Positions 11,825-20,235 of a DNA stretch of 64,000 nt are shown piece after piece. Source of the DNA: Streptomyces sp. ASQP_92. GTDB taxonomy: Bacteria; Actinomycetota; Actinomycetes; Streptomycetales; Streptomycetaceae. The stretch's first letter is position 1. Each line of letters begins with the position of its first letter. Both the position numbers and the translations under genes were made by a program. The stretch spans positions 1,054,001 to 1,118,000 of the forward strand of contig NZ_JAODUA010000001.1 of assembly GCF_025399895.1 (NCBI RefSeq), given 5' to 3'. Below the pieces are notes generated by a model. The model was not told where the DNA came from and ran no database searches. It saw nothing but the letters and a program-made list of their open reading frames with translations.

Positions 11825-12112
11825 CCGGTCATCCTCCGGCGGATCGTCGTGCGGTTCCGTCGGAGGGACGAGAGCCCTGTGCGCGCTCCCGCGGTACCAC
11901 CCTCCTTGGCGGTGGTGCTCGCGCACACCGCCCCCTCATTGGGGTCGCGAAGCCGGTTCTACTGGACCCCGGGATGCGGGGTCGTTCTTCCGGCGGCTCG
12001 GGGGTGATCTTCGCCGCGCGCTCGCCTCCGGGCTCCCACCGTCCCCGGATCGCTCTGGGCTGCGTACGCCGCTACTCGTCCCGTCCACGCCTCTCGCTGC
12101 GGCCAGTGTACG
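11825..12112 (-). ncRNA. T-box riboswitch, isoleucine-specific, translational type
   Basis: The minus strand contains the T-box sequence GGGTGGTACCGCGG (complement of 11889-11902), which pairs with the NCCA end of uncharged tRNA. Upstream, an ATC triplet (complement of 12006-12008) in the context GAAGATCACC is the likely Ile specifier. There is no terminator with a T-run before ileS; instead CCTCCG (complement of 11861-11866) can pair with CGGAGG (complement of 11833-11838), the ribosome-binding site of ileS. This fits the known actinobacterial ileS T-boxes, which control translation and have a short Stem I. A TACACT box (complement of 12106-12111) is a candidate -10 just upstream. Confidence 0.88.
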
Positions 12113-12385
12113 GGGCCCGGCGGGAGGCGGCCGACCGGTTTTCGGCGGGCCCCGGCGCGGGGGCGCGCGTGACCCGAATGGCCACACGGGGCGCGGCGGA
12201 CTCCGGCGCCGCCCGTCCGGCGGATTACCGGGCCGGGAGCTGGGCACAACCGAGGCAGGTTCGTCCTTCCGCGGGTCCGGGGCGGGGCGAACCGGCGGCG
12301 TGCCCCGTTGCCGCGGGCCTGGGGTCGATTTATCGTCCCAGCACGATTCGCGAGCAAGATCACAATATGTGAAGGGGCCGCGGCC
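12113..12385. other. Divergent intergenic region between ileS leader and the DksA-like gene
   Basis: GC-rich spacer between two divergent transcripts. The only structures I can point to are the perfect inverted repeat TCACA-ATA-TGTGA (12360-12372) and CGAT-TT-ATCG (12327-12336), both just upstream of the ATG at 12386. GAAGGGG (12371-12377) in or next to the first repeat serves as ribosome-binding site. I recognise no gene here. Confidence 0.45.
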
Positions 12386-13384
12386 ATGGTGGCGAAGAAG
12401 ACCGCCGTAGAGACCACAACGGCGTCCGGAAGAGCCAGTGCCACCCCTGCTGTCGCAGGTGCCACCACGGGCTCGGCGGCCGAGGAGACGACCGGCGGGA
12501 AGAGCACCGCGAAGAAGACCCCCGCCAGAAAGTCCTCCGCCAGGAAGAGCACCACCGAGAAGACGCCCGCCAACGAGGCCACCGCCAGGAAGGCGTCCGC
12601 AGACAGGACCACCGCCAAGAAGACCGCGGCCAAGGACGCGGACCCGGGCAGCGAGGCGGAGCAGGCCGGGGGAGCGGGCGCCGAGAAGGCGGCGAGCGCG
12701 AAGAAGGCGACGGCGAAGAAGGCCGCCGCCAGGAAGACCGCGGCCGGCAAGGCAACCGGGACGGCCCGGACCGCGTCCGACAGGGCGACCGGCAAGACGG
12801 CTCCGGCGAAGTCTGCCGGGGCGGGCGCCAAGAAGGCCGCGACCGCGGCCCAGGGGGCGGCTGCGGCCGCGGAACAGACGGGAGCCAACAAGGTGGTTGC
12901 GAAGAAGACTGCGGGAGGGGCAACGGCGGCCAGGACCGCCGCGGCGTCGGCGGTGCCGGCGGCCCGTGCCGTCGCCACGGCCGCCCCTGGGGAGCTTCCC
13001 GTCCGGCCGGGCGAGGACCCCTGGACGCCGACGGAGGTCGCCGAGGCGCGCAACGAGCTGTCCAGCGAGGTGCTGCGGCTGCGCAGCGAGATCGAGGCCT
13101 CGGAGGCGGCCCTGGCCGGCCTGATGCGGGACTCCGGCGACGGCGCCGGTGACGACGACGCGGACACCGGCACCAAGAACATCACCCGCGAGCACGAGAT
13201 GGCGCTGGCCGCCAACGCCCGCGAGACCCTGGAGCAGACCGAGCACGCCCTGGAGCGGCTCGACGCCGGGACGTACGGGTACTGCGAGGTCTGCGGGAAC
13301 CCGATCGGCAAGGCCAGGATGCAGGCGTTCCCGCGCGCGACCCTGTGCGTGGAGGACAAGCAGAAGCAGGAACGGCGGGGCTGA
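12386..13384 (+). CDS. TraR/DksA-type zinc finger protein with long Lys/Ala-rich tail
   Basis: The last 120 residues of this 332-aa protein look like a DksA/TraR regulator: a coiled-coil segment ('ARNELSSEVLRLRSEIEA'), an acidic tip ('GDDDADTG') and a zinc finger 'YCEVCGNPIGKARMQAFP'. DksA proteins bind RNA polymerase through the secondary channel. Residues 1-210 are a low-complexity, strongly basic region full of 'AKKTA', 'ARKSSARKS' and 'TAKKAAARK' repeats, like histone H1 or the tail of HupS, which may bind DNA. The second zinc pair is incomplete: the motif ends 'TLCVEDK', with Asp where a fourth Cys is usual. The start ATG 12386 follows GAAGGGG. The function is inferred. Confidence 0.85.
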   Translation: MVAKKTAVETTTASGRASATPAVAGATTGSAAEETTGGKSTAKKTPARKSSARKSTTEKTPANEATARKASADRTTAKKTAAKDADPGSEAEQAGGAGAEKAASAKKATAKKAAARKTAAGKATGTARTASDRATGKTAPAKSAGAGAKKAATAAQGAAAAAEQTGANKVVAKKTAGGATAARTAAASAVPAARAVATAAPGELPVRPGEDPWTPTEVAEARNELSSEVLRLRSEIEASEAALAGLMRDSGDGAGDDDADTGTKNITREHEMALAANARETLEQTEHALERLDAGTYGYCEVCGNPIGKARMQAFPRATLCVEDKQKQERRG

Positions 13385-13447
13385 GCCCCGCGGAGGTGTG
13401 CCGTACTCTCGTGCTCAGTCAGGCACCTAGTCGGTTGAGGGACTCAC

Positions 13448-14014
13448 GTGGCAGAGGCGGAGCGCATCATCGGTACGCCGGATGTGGAAGGGGCCGACGG
13501 GCAGGCGGCCCCCGCCGACCGGCCGAAGGGCAAGCGGAAGATCGCCGTGCTGTTCGCGGTGGCGGTCGTCGCCTACCTTCTCGACCTCGGCAGCAAGATG
13601 CTCGTGGTGGCCAGGCTGGAGCACCACGAGCCGATCGAGGTGATCGGTGACCTGCTCCAGCTCAACGCGATCCGCAACGCGGGCGCCGCCTTCGGGATCG
13701 GCGAGGCGTTCACGGTGATCTTCACGATCATCGCGGCGACGGTGATCGTGGTGATCGCCCGCCTCGCGCGCAAGCTCTACAGCCTGCCCTGGGCGATCGC
13801 CCTCGGCCTGCTGCTCGGCGGCGCGCTGGGCAACCTCACGGACCGCGTTTTCCGCTCGCCCGGCATCTTCAAGGGCGAGGTCGTCGACTTCATCGCCCCG
13901 AAGGGCTTCGCGGTCTTCAATCTGGCGGACTCCGCGATCGTCTGCGGCGGCATCCTCATCGTGATCCTCTCCTTCCGCGGCCTCGACCCGGACGGCACCC
14001 TCCACAAGGACTGA
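13448..14014 (+). CDS. lspA: Prolipoprotein signal peptidase LspA
   Basis: Membrane aspartyl protease that removes the signal peptide of lipoproteins after Lgt has added diacylglycerol. The 188-aa protein has about 30 hydrophilic N-terminal residues, then four membrane helices. The conserved boxes are '[13 protein letters not shown]', '[12 protein letters not shown]' and '[11 protein letters not shown]'; the catalytic Asp pair lies in the last two boxes. GTG start at 13448, 63 bases after the DksA-like gene. The partner enzyme gene lgt is at 50589-51506. Confidence 0.97.
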   Translation: MAEAERIIGTPDVEGADGQAAPADRPKGKRKIAVLFAVAVVAYLLDLGSKMLVVARLEHHEPIEVIGDLLQLNAIRNAGAAFGIGEAFTVIFTIIAATVIVVIARLARKLYSLPWAIALGLLLGGALGNLTDRVFRSPGIFKGEVVDFIAPKGFAVFNLADSAIVCGGILIVILSFRGLDPDGTLHKD

Positions 14015-14038
14015 CCTCCCCCGGTGCCCGGTCGCGCG

Positions 14039-14066
14039 CCCGCCCGCCGGACGCGCGGCGGGCGGG
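14039..14066 (+). terminator. lspA terminator
   Basis: Perfect 11-bp stem CCCGCCCGCCG (14039-14049) with CGGCGGGCGGG (14056-14066), loop GACGCG, 24 bases behind the lspA stop. No T-run. Confidence 0.65.
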
Positions 14067-14093
14067 GTCGGTGCGGCAAGGCATACTCGACGG

Positions 14094-15035
14094 GTGAGTA
14101 CGATTCCCGAGATCCGCACCCTGCCCGTTCCCGACGGCCTCGAAGGCGAGCGCGTCGACGCCGCCATCTCCCGCATGTTCGGGTTTTCCCGTACCAAGGC
14201 GGCCGAGCTCGCCGCGGCGGGGAAGGTCCAGGTCGACGGCGCCGTGGTCGGCAAGTCCGAGCGCGTGCACGGCGGGGCCTGGCTGGAGGTCGAGATGCCG
14301 CAGGCGCCGGCCCCCGTGCAGATCGTCGCGGAGCCGGTCGAGGGGATGGAGATCGTCCACGACGACGACGACATCGTCGTGATCATGAAGCCGGTCGGCG
14401 TCGCCGCCCACCCCAGCCCCGGCTGGACCGGCACCACGGTCATCGGCGGCCTCGCCGCGGCCGGGTACCGCATCTCCACCTCCGGCGCCGCCGAGCGCCA
14501 GGGCATCGTGCACCGCCTCGACGTCGGCACCTCGGGCCTTATGGCCGTCGCGAAGTCCGAGCGGGCCTACACCTCGCTCAAGGCGCAGTTCCGCGAGCGG
14601 GTCGTCGACAAGCGCTACCACGCCCTGGTCCAGGGCCACCCGGACCCGATGAGCGGCACCATCGACGCCCCGATCGGGCGCCACCCCACCCACGACTACA
14701 AGTGGGCCGTGACCGCCGAGGGCAAGCCGTCGGTCACGCACTACGACCTGATCGAGGCCTTCCGCGCGGCCTCGCTGCTCGACATCAAGCTGGAGACCGG
14801 GCGCACCCACCAGATCCGCGTCCACATGTCGGCCCACCGCCACCCCTGCGTCGGCGACCTCACCTATGGCGCCGACCCCACCATCGCCAAGCGGCTGCGG
14901 CTGACCCGCCAGTGGCTGCACGCGGTGAAGCTGGGCTTCGAGCACCCCTCCGACGGCCGCTGGGTCGAGTTCGAGAGCGACTACCCGGCCGATCTGCGCT
15001 ACGCCCTGGACGCCATCCGCGCCGAGAGCGAGTAA
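14094..15035 (+). CDS. RluD-family pseudouridine synthase
   Basis: Converts specific uridines of large-subunit rRNA to pseudouridine. The 313-aa protein has an N-terminal S4 RNA-binding domain ('[20 protein letters not shown]') and a catalytic domain with the active Asp in '[13 protein letters not shown]', followed by '[20 protein letters not shown]'. This is the RluA/RluD type; which uridines are modified cannot be told. A CATACT box (14082-14087) stands 6 bases before the GTG start and no ribosome-binding sequence is seen, so the mRNA may be leaderless. The lspA-rluD order is common in bacteria. Confidence 0.93.
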   Translation: MSTIPEIRTLPVPDGLEGERVDAAISRMFGFSRTKAAELAAAGKVQVDGAVVGKSERVHGGAWLEVEMPQAPAPVQIVAEPVEGMEIVHDDDDIVVIMKPVGVAAHPSPGWTGTTVIGGLAAAGYRISTSGAAERQGIVHRLDVGTSGLMAVAKSERAYTSLKAQFRERVVDKRYHALVQGHPDPMSGTIDAPIGRHPTHDYKWAVTAEGKPSVTHYDLIEAFRAASLLDIKLETGRTHQIRVHMSAHRHPCVGDLTYGADPTIAKRLRLTRQWLHAVKLGFEHPSDGRWVEFESDYPADLRYALDAIRAESE

Positions 15036-15184
15036 CCCCCTTCCCGGGTTCGCGACGGGCGTGGCCCAGCGGCACCGCCGCCGGACCCTTTGCTCCCCGA
15101 TGGGCGGTTGGGGCGGGTTGCGTGGCACGCTTGAGGTCTTGATCGTCAAGGCCGCCCAGGCCCGCACCGCCCGGAGGGGAACTC

Positions 15185-16771
15185 GTGGACCAGCTCGCCC
15201 TGCTGCTCGTCCTCCTGCTCGGGGCGGTGGTGACGGTCCCGCTGGGTGAGCGGCTCAAGCTGCCCGCGCCGGTCCTGATGACGATCGGCGGGATCGTCAT
15301 GGCGCTGCTCCCGTTCGTGCCCAATGTGTCCATCGAGCCGGAGCTCATCCTTCCGCTGGTGCTGCCGCCGCTGCTCTACGCCTCCGTGCAGCGCACCTCC
15401 TGGCGGCAGTTCACGGCCAATGTGCGGCCGATCTTCCTGCTGGCCGTGGCGCTCGTCTTCGTGACCACGGCGGCGGTCGCGGCCGTCGCCAACTCCATCG
15501 TGCCGGGCCTGCCGATCGGCGCCGCCGTCGCGCTCGGGGCCCTCGTCGCGCCGCCGGACCCGGTCGCCGCGACCGCGGTGGCCGGCTCGCTCGGGCTGCC
15601 GCGCCGGCTGGTGTCGATCCTGGAGGGCGAGGGCCTGTTCAACGACGTCACCGCGATCGTGCTCTACCACGTGGCGATCGCGGCCGTCGTGAGCGGCAGC
15701 TTCTCGTGGGCGTCGGCCGCCGGTGAACTCGTGCTCTCCGCCGTGGTGGCCGTCGCCGTCGGCCTCGCGCTCGGCTGGGTGGCCAACAAGCTGATGGGCC
15801 TGCTCGGCGACCCCACCCTCCAGATCGGCCTCACCCTCCTGGTCCCCTTCGTCGGCTACGTACTGGCCGAGGAGTTCGGCGGCTCCGGGGTGCTCGCCGT
15901 GCTGACCGTGGCGCTCTTCCTCGCCGAGCACACGATGGACGCCGACGACGTGCAGGGCCGGCTCGCCGGGGCGACGTTCTGGGAGATCGTCGACACCCTG
16001 GTCACCGGGGTGGCGTTCGGCCTGATCGGTCTTGAACTCCACCATGTCTTCGGCACCGCGACCGGCCAGGCGACGCACATGTTCGGCTGGGCCGCGGTCG
16101 TGGTGGGCGTCGTCGTGGGCGTACGGCTGCTGTGGCTGCTGCCGGCCACCTGGCTCGCCAAGCGGCTGCACACCAAGCGCGACTACGACGAGGACATCCC
16201 CACGTCCTGGCGCGAGACCATCATCATGTGGTGGGCCGGGATGCGGGGCGTGGCCTCCGTCGCCCTCGCCCTCGCCATCCCGCTGAAGACGGCCGACGGC
16301 TCGCCCTTCCCCGACCGCGACGAGATCGTCTTCATCGCCTTCGCCGTGATCATGACCACCCTGGTCTTCCAGGGGCTCACCCTGCCGTGGCTGGTGCGGA
16401 AGCTGGGCGTACGGGCCGACACGGACGTCGAGCGGGTGCTGGCGCGGGACCTGGCGATCCGGGCCGCCAAGGCCGCCAAGCGGCGTCTGAAGGAGATCCA
16501 GGACGTCGAGGAGCTGCCCGAGGAGGTCATGGAGCAGCTGCACCGGCGCGCGTTCGACGTGGGCGCGAAGATCAGCCCCGACATGGTCGACGAGGAGCGG
16601 CGCGAGGCGTACGCGAAGCGGGTCGAGCGGATCCGGGCCGTGCAGCGCATCCAGCGCGAGATGATGTCCGCCGCCCGCCACGAGGTGCTGTCCGCGCGCA
16701 GCGAGCCGGGGGCGGACCCGGAGATCGTGGACCGGGTGCTGCGGCAGCTGGACGTCCGCAGCCTGAAGTGA
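15185..16771 (+). CDS. Cation/proton antiporter, NhaP/CPA1 type
   Basis: Integral membrane protein of 528 aa with about 12 hydrophobic segments in the first 420 residues, then a charged cytoplasmic tail of about 110 residues. CPA1-family motifs are present: 'APPDPVAATAVAGSLGLP' and 'SILEGEGLFNDVTAIVLYH', which hold the ion-binding acidic residues. It should exchange Na+ or K+ for H+ and help pH and salt balance; the ion cannot be told. The GTG at 15185 follows GGAGGGGA (15173-15180). It converges with the MscS gene, whose stop is 21 bases away. Confidence 0.92.
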   Translation: MDQLALLLVLLLGAVVTVPLGERLKLPAPVLMTIGGIVMALLPFVPNVSIEPELILPLVLPPLLYASVQRTSWRQFTANVRPIFLLAVALVFVTTAAVAAVANSIVPGLPIGAAVALGALVAPPDPVAATAVAGSLGLPRRLVSILEGEGLFNDVTAIVLYHVAIAAVVSGSFSWASAAGELVLSAVVAVAVGLALGWVANKLMGLLGDPTLQIGLTLLVPFVGYVLAEEFGGSGVLAVLTVALFLAEHTMDADDVQGRLAGATFWEIVDTLVTGVAFGLIGLELHHVFGTATGQATHMFGWAAVVVGVVVGVRLLWLLPATWLAKRLHTKRDYDEDIPTSWRETIIMWWAGMRGVASVALALAIPLKTADGSPFPDRDEIVFIAFAVIMTTLVFQGLTLPWLVRKLGVRADTDVERVLARDLAIRAAKAAKRRLKEIQDVEELPEEVMEQLHRRAFDVGAKISPDMVDEERREAYAKRVERIRAVQRIQREMMSAARHEVLSARSEPGADPEIVDRVLRQLDVRSLK

Positions 16772-16792
16772 CCTCCCGGCGCCGGCCCGGCC

Positions 16793-17902
16793 TCAGGGCC
16801 GCCCGCGCTCGTCCTCGATCGCCGGACGCGGCGAAGTCCGCTCGGGCCCGCCGCCGTCCTCGGTGCGCGGCCCGGCCGAGGAGGTCGTGATCCTGGGCAG
16901 CGCGTACGGGTGCTCGGCGCACAGCCACGCCACCATCTGCTCGCGGACGGTGACGCGCACCGTCCAGATGTCGTCGGCGTCCTTGGCGGTCACCACGGCC
17001 CGCACCTCGATGGTGGAGGGCGTGGTGTCGGTGACGGTGAGCGAGAAGTCCCGGCCGTCCCACGCCGGGCACTCCTTCAGGATCAGCGTGAGCCGCTCGC
17101 GCATCAGGGGCAGCGGCGCCGAGTGGTCCAGGTGGAAGAAGACCGTGCCGGTCATCTGGACGCCGCCGCGCGACCAGTTCTGGAACGGCTTGCTGGTGAA
17201 GTACGACACCGGCATGGTCAGCCGGCGCTCGTCCCAGGTGCGGACGGCGAGATAGGTGAGCGTGATCTCCTCGACCACGCCCCACTCCCCGTCGACCACC
17301 ACGGTGTCGCCTATGCGCACCATGTCGCCGAAAGCGATCTGGAGCCCGGCGAAGAGGTTGCCGAGGGTGGACTGGGCGGCCACACCGGCGACGATGCCGA
17401 CGATGCCCGCCGAGGCCAGCAGGGACGCGCCCGCCGCCCGCATCGCGGGGAAGGTGAGCAGCATCGCCGCGAGCGCCACCACGATGACGATCGCGCTGAC
17501 CACCCGCTGGATGAGCGTGACCTGGGTGCGGACCCGGCGCACCCGGGCGGGGTCGCGCGTCGAGCTCGCGTAGCGGGTGTACGAGGACTCCACGACGGCC
17601 GTCGCGATCCGCACCACCAGCCAGGAACTCGCGCCGATCAGGACCAGCGTCAGACACTGGCCGAGGCCCGCTCTGTGCTCCTGCACCGGCCGCCACTTGA
17701 TCTCGTCGTAGGAGCCCCGCAGGATCGCGGTGAGCAGGACGAGGTTCAGCGGTATGCGGCAGCGCCGCAGCAGACCCCACAGCGGGGTGTCCCGGTGACG
17801 GGCGTCGGTTCGGCGCAACAGTCGGTCGGCGAGCCACCCTACGACGAGCGTGAGCACGACCGAGCCGCCGATGACGATCAACGGACGCAGTACGTTCTCC
17901 AT
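16793..17902 (-). CDS. MscS-family mechanosensitive ion channel
   Basis: Opens under membrane tension to release solutes. The 369-aa protein has four hydrophobic segments, the last being the Gly/Ala-rich pore helix and its continuation 'GVAAQSTLGNLFAGLQIAFGD', the best-conserved part of the family, then the beta domain ('DTVVVDGEWGVVEEITLTY') and a cytoplasmic domain. The last 13 residues contain 'RPAIEDERGRP', encoded by one copy of a dispersed intergenic repeat (16805-16826), so the C-terminus seems to have grown by repeat insertion. ATG start at 17902. Confidence 0.93.
   Translation of the reverse strand: MENVLRPLIVIGGSVVLTLVVGWLADRLLRRTDARHRDTPLWGLLRRCRIPLNLVLLTAILRGSYDEIKWRPVQEHRAGLGQCLTLVLIGASSWLVVRIATAVVESSYTRYASSTRDPARVRRVRTQVTLIQRVVSAIVIVVALAAMLLTFPAMRAAGASLLASAGIVGIVAGVAAQSTLGNLFAGLQIAFGDMVRIGDTVVVDGEWGVVEEITLTYLAVRTWDERRLTMPVSYFTSKPFQNWSRGGVQMTGTVFFHLDHSAPLPLMRERLTLILKECPAWDGRDFSLTVTDTTPSTIEVRAVVTAKDADDIWTVRVTVREQMVAWLCAEHPYALPRITTSSAGPRTEDGGGPERTSPRPAIEDERGRP
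16805..16826 (-). repeat. Copy of the dispersed repeat inside the MscS C-terminus
   Basis: The 22 bases differ in one position from the element at 8471-8492 and from the inverted copy at 51562-51583. The difference (ATC for ATT) is synonymous in the MscS frame. Here the repeat is read as 'PAIEDER', directly before the stop codon. Confidence 0.8.
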
Positions 17903-17983
17903 GCCCCGACCGTAACGCGCCGCCGACGATCACCGGACGCGCACCCTCCTCGTCTCCCGGGCCGCGGCTGGCACGATGTCCTC

Positions 17984-18565
17984 ATGAACATCATGCTTTT
18001 CCACTCCGTGCTCGGTCTGCGTCCCGCCGTGCGGGAGGCCGCCGAGCGGCTGCGGGCCGCCGGTCACGAGGTGCACGTCCCCGACCTGTACGAGGGCCGC
18101 ACCGCGGAGAGCACCGAGGAGGGGGCCCGGCTCAAGGACGAGATCGGCAAGGAGGAGCTCCTGAAGCGGGCCATTCTCGCCGCCGCCCCCTACTCGGAGC
18201 GCGGGCTCGTCTACGCGGGCTTCTCGCTCGGCGGATCCATCGCGCAGACCCTGGCGCTCGGCGACGAGAAGGCCCGCGGTCTGCTGCTGCTCCACGGCAC
18301 CTCGGACATGGCGGAGAACACGGCCGTGGACGAGCTGCCGGTCCAGTTGCACGTCGCCGACCCGGACCCGTTCGAGTCGGCGGACTGGCTCAACTCCTGG
18401 TACCTCCAGATGCGGCGGGCCGGCGCCGACGTGGAGATCTACCGCTACCCGGGCGCCGGCCACCTCTACACCGACCCCGAACTGCCGGACTACGACGAGG
18501 CGTCCGCCGAGCTGACCTGGCGCACCGCGCTCGGCTTCCTGGAGAGCCTCGACGACGCGGCGTAG
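17984..18565 (+). CDS. Dienelactone hydrolase-like alpha/beta hydrolase
   Basis: Protein of 193 aa with the dienelactone-hydrolase fold pattern: N-terminal 'MLFHSVLGLRPAVREAAERL', nucleophile elbow 'YAGFSLGGSIAQ' and a late 'GAGHLYTDPELPDYD' with the catalytic His. The nucleophile is Ser, whereas classic dienelactone hydrolase uses Cys, so it is probably a general esterase of this family. Substrate unknown. ATG start at 17984; a GTG/ATG further upstream would run into the MscS promoter region. It is divergent from MscS. Confidence 0.85.
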   Translation: MNIMLFHSVLGLRPAVREAAERLRAAGHEVHVPDLYEGRTAESTEEGARLKDEIGKEELLKRAILAAAPYSERGLVYAGFSLGGSIAQTLALGDEKARGLLLLHGTSDMAENTAVDELPVQLHVADPDPFESADWLNSWYLQMRRAGADVEIYRYPGAGHLYTDPELPDYDEASAELTWRTALGFLESLDDAA

Positions 18566-18574
18566 AAACGCCGA

Positions 18575-18610
18575 ACGGGCCGTCCGGGAGCGGGAGTCCG
18601 GACGGCCCGT
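18575..18610. terminator. Bidirectional terminator between hydrolase and DsbA-like gene
   Basis: Perfect 13-bp stem ACGGGCCGTCCGG (18575-18587) with CCGGACGGCCCGT (18598-18610), 10-base loop. It lies between two convergent stops and can end both transcripts. Confidence 0.85.
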
Positions 18611-18641
18611 CAGGCAGGTGACTCAGGGAGACGAGACCGGC

Positions 18642-19451
18642 TCAGCCCTTGAGGGCCTTGTCGATCGCGGCCGTGAAGGAGGCCGGGTCGGACGGCGCGT
18701 TGTCCGAGCCCTCGGCGGTGACCTTCTTGCCGTCCATCTTCAGGGTGGGCGTGCCCTGGACGCCGCTCTTGTTGAACTTGTCCGACATGACGAGCGCCCA
18801 CTTGTCGTAGGTGCCGTCCTTCACCGCCTTGTCGAAGGCCGCGTTGCCCTTGAGCGCCGGAACGGTGTCCGCGATGTCGATCAGGTACTGGCGGTCCTTG
18901 AACTTGTCCTGCGTCTCCTCGGGGTGGAACTTCGCCGAGAAGAGCGCCGACTTGTACTCCAGGAACGCCTCGGGGCTGACGTTGAGGGCCGCGCCCAGCG
19001 CGCTCAGCGCGGTCTTGGAACCGGTGCCCGGGCTGCCGTTGTCGATGAACGTGGCGCCGATGAACTGGATCTTGTACTTGCCGGCGTCGATGTCCTTCTT
19101 GACGGTCGGGCCGACGGCCTGCTCGAACTGCGAGCAGATCGGGCAGCGCGGGTCCTCGTACATTTCGAGGGTCTTCTTCGCGTCGGGCTTGCCGATGACG
19201 ACGGTCGTGCCGTCGTTGCCCGAGTTGGCGGGCTTCACCAGGGCCTTGTCCTTGGCGGCCTCCCACGCGCTGGGCTTCATGGCCTGCATGATCGCGTAGC
19301 CGGCGCCGCCCGCGACGGCGAGGACACCGACGACGGACACGGCCACGATGACCTGGCGACGGGTCTTGGCCCGCTTCGCCTCGCGCTCGCGCTCCGCTCG
19401 CAGCCGCTCGCGGGCGGCAGCCTTGTTGGCCTGGCTGTTGCGGGAACTCAT
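18642..19451 (-). CDS. Membrane-anchored DsbA-like thioredoxin-fold protein
   Basis: 269-aa protein with a basic N-terminus ('RERLRAEREREAKRAKTRRQ'), one membrane helix at about 37-55, and an extracytoplasmic thioredoxin-fold domain of the DsbA/thioredoxin_4 type with the active-site 'DPRCPICSQFE'. It probably makes or exchanges disulphide bonds in exported proteins. The ATG at 19451 follows GGAGAAGAAG. A second paralogue with CPAC is at 49684-50508. The next gene upstream, on the same strand, encodes a membrane protein and may be its partner. Confidence 0.9.
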   Translation of the reverse strand: MSSRNSQANKAAARERLRAEREREAKRAKTRRQVIVAVSVVGVLAVAGGAGYAIMQAMKPSAWEAAKDKALVKPANSGNDGTTVVIGKPDAKKTLEMYEDPRCPICSQFEQAVGPTVKKDIDAGKYKIQFIGATFIDNGSPGTGSKTALSALGAALNVSPEAFLEYKSALFSAKFHPEETQDKFKDRQYLIDIADTVPALKGNAAFDKAVKDGTYDKWALVMSDKFNKSGVQGTPTLKMDGKKVTAEGSDNAPSDPASFTAAIDKALKG

Positions 19452-19506
19452 GATCTTCTTCTCCGGATGGCAGAGGGAAACGACGGGGGACTGCGGTGCT
19501 CGGAGC

Positions 19507-20199
19507 TCAGACGGTGCCGAGCGACCGGCGGGGCGGTCCCCTTCGTGCCAGGGAGTGCACCAGGAGGCGGGTGGGCGAGGGGCCGGACCGGTGGTGCGCC
19601 GGGCGCGCGAGCGGGCCCGGGCGATCGGCGGCGGCCCGCACCACGGCGACGGCCACAAGCAGCGGCCGGAAGGCGAACGCGCCGACCGCGCGCAGCAGCC
19701 GGGCCAGCGCCGCCTCACCGCGGCGCAGCCACAGGGCGGCGAGCAGCCCGAGCGTCAGATGGGCGGCGAGCAGCAGCCAGGGCACGGCGGGCCCCGGGTG
19801 GGCCGGCATCGTCGCCGCGTCGGCCGGGCCGGACACCGCTCCCAGGGCTCCGCCGCCGCACAGCACGTCGAAGCCGACCGCGCGCAGGGCGCCCGCGACG
19901 GGACCCCCCGCCGGGCCGTAACAGACGTGCTGGCCCGTGGTGAACAAAGTGTCGGCGGCCAGTTCCAGCGGGACGAGGGCGCCCGCGATCGCCCAGAAGC
20001 CGCGCTCGCGGCCGGCCAGCGCGTACGCGATGACGAACACGGCGCCGGCCGCCGCCGACACCAGCGACAGGGGCAGCGGGACCCGCGAGAGCAGCACATG
20101 GGACGCGGCCGAGAGCGTCACGACGAGCGCCGTGAAAAGCGCCGCGCGTGCCGCCCTGAGCTGCGTCCCGGATATGTCCATCGCGGGTGAGTGTGCCAT
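19507..20199 (-). CDS. Polytopic membrane protein of unknown function
   Basis: I do not recognise the family. The 230-aa product has about five hydrophobic segments ('ALFTALVVTLSAASHVLL', 'LSLVSAAAGAVFVIAYAL', 'FWAIAGALVPLELAADTL', 'VPWLLLAAHLTLGLLAALWL') and an Arg/Pro-rich, probably cytoplasmic tail. A loop between the third and the fourth segment has two cysteines ('HVCYGPAGG' and 'VLCGGG'). It is 55 bases upstream of the DsbA-like gene on the same strand, so a role with that thioredoxin is possible but unproven. An internal ATG seven codons in ('MDISG') could be the real start. Confidence 0.75.
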   Translation of the reverse strand: MAHSPAMDISGTQLRAARAALFTALVVTLSAASHVLLSRVPLPLSLVSAAAGAVFVIAYALAGRERGFWAIAGALVPLELAADTLFTTGQHVCYGPAGGPVAGALRAVGFDVLCGGGALGAVSGPADAATMPAHPGPAVPWLLLAAHLTLGLLAALWLRRGEAALARLLRAVGAFAFRPLLVAVAVVRAAADRPGPLARPAHHRSGPSPTRLLVHSLARRGPPRRSLGTV

Positions 20200-20235
20200 G
20201 TCCGGCTGTGAGCCGTGCCTGAGAGTTCGGTGAGA

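Noticed and set aside
12360..12372. TCACA-ATA-TGTGA as a CRP-type binding site
   Set aside because: The half-sites are in the opposite order to TGTGA...TCACA and too close together; kept only as a small inverted repeat.
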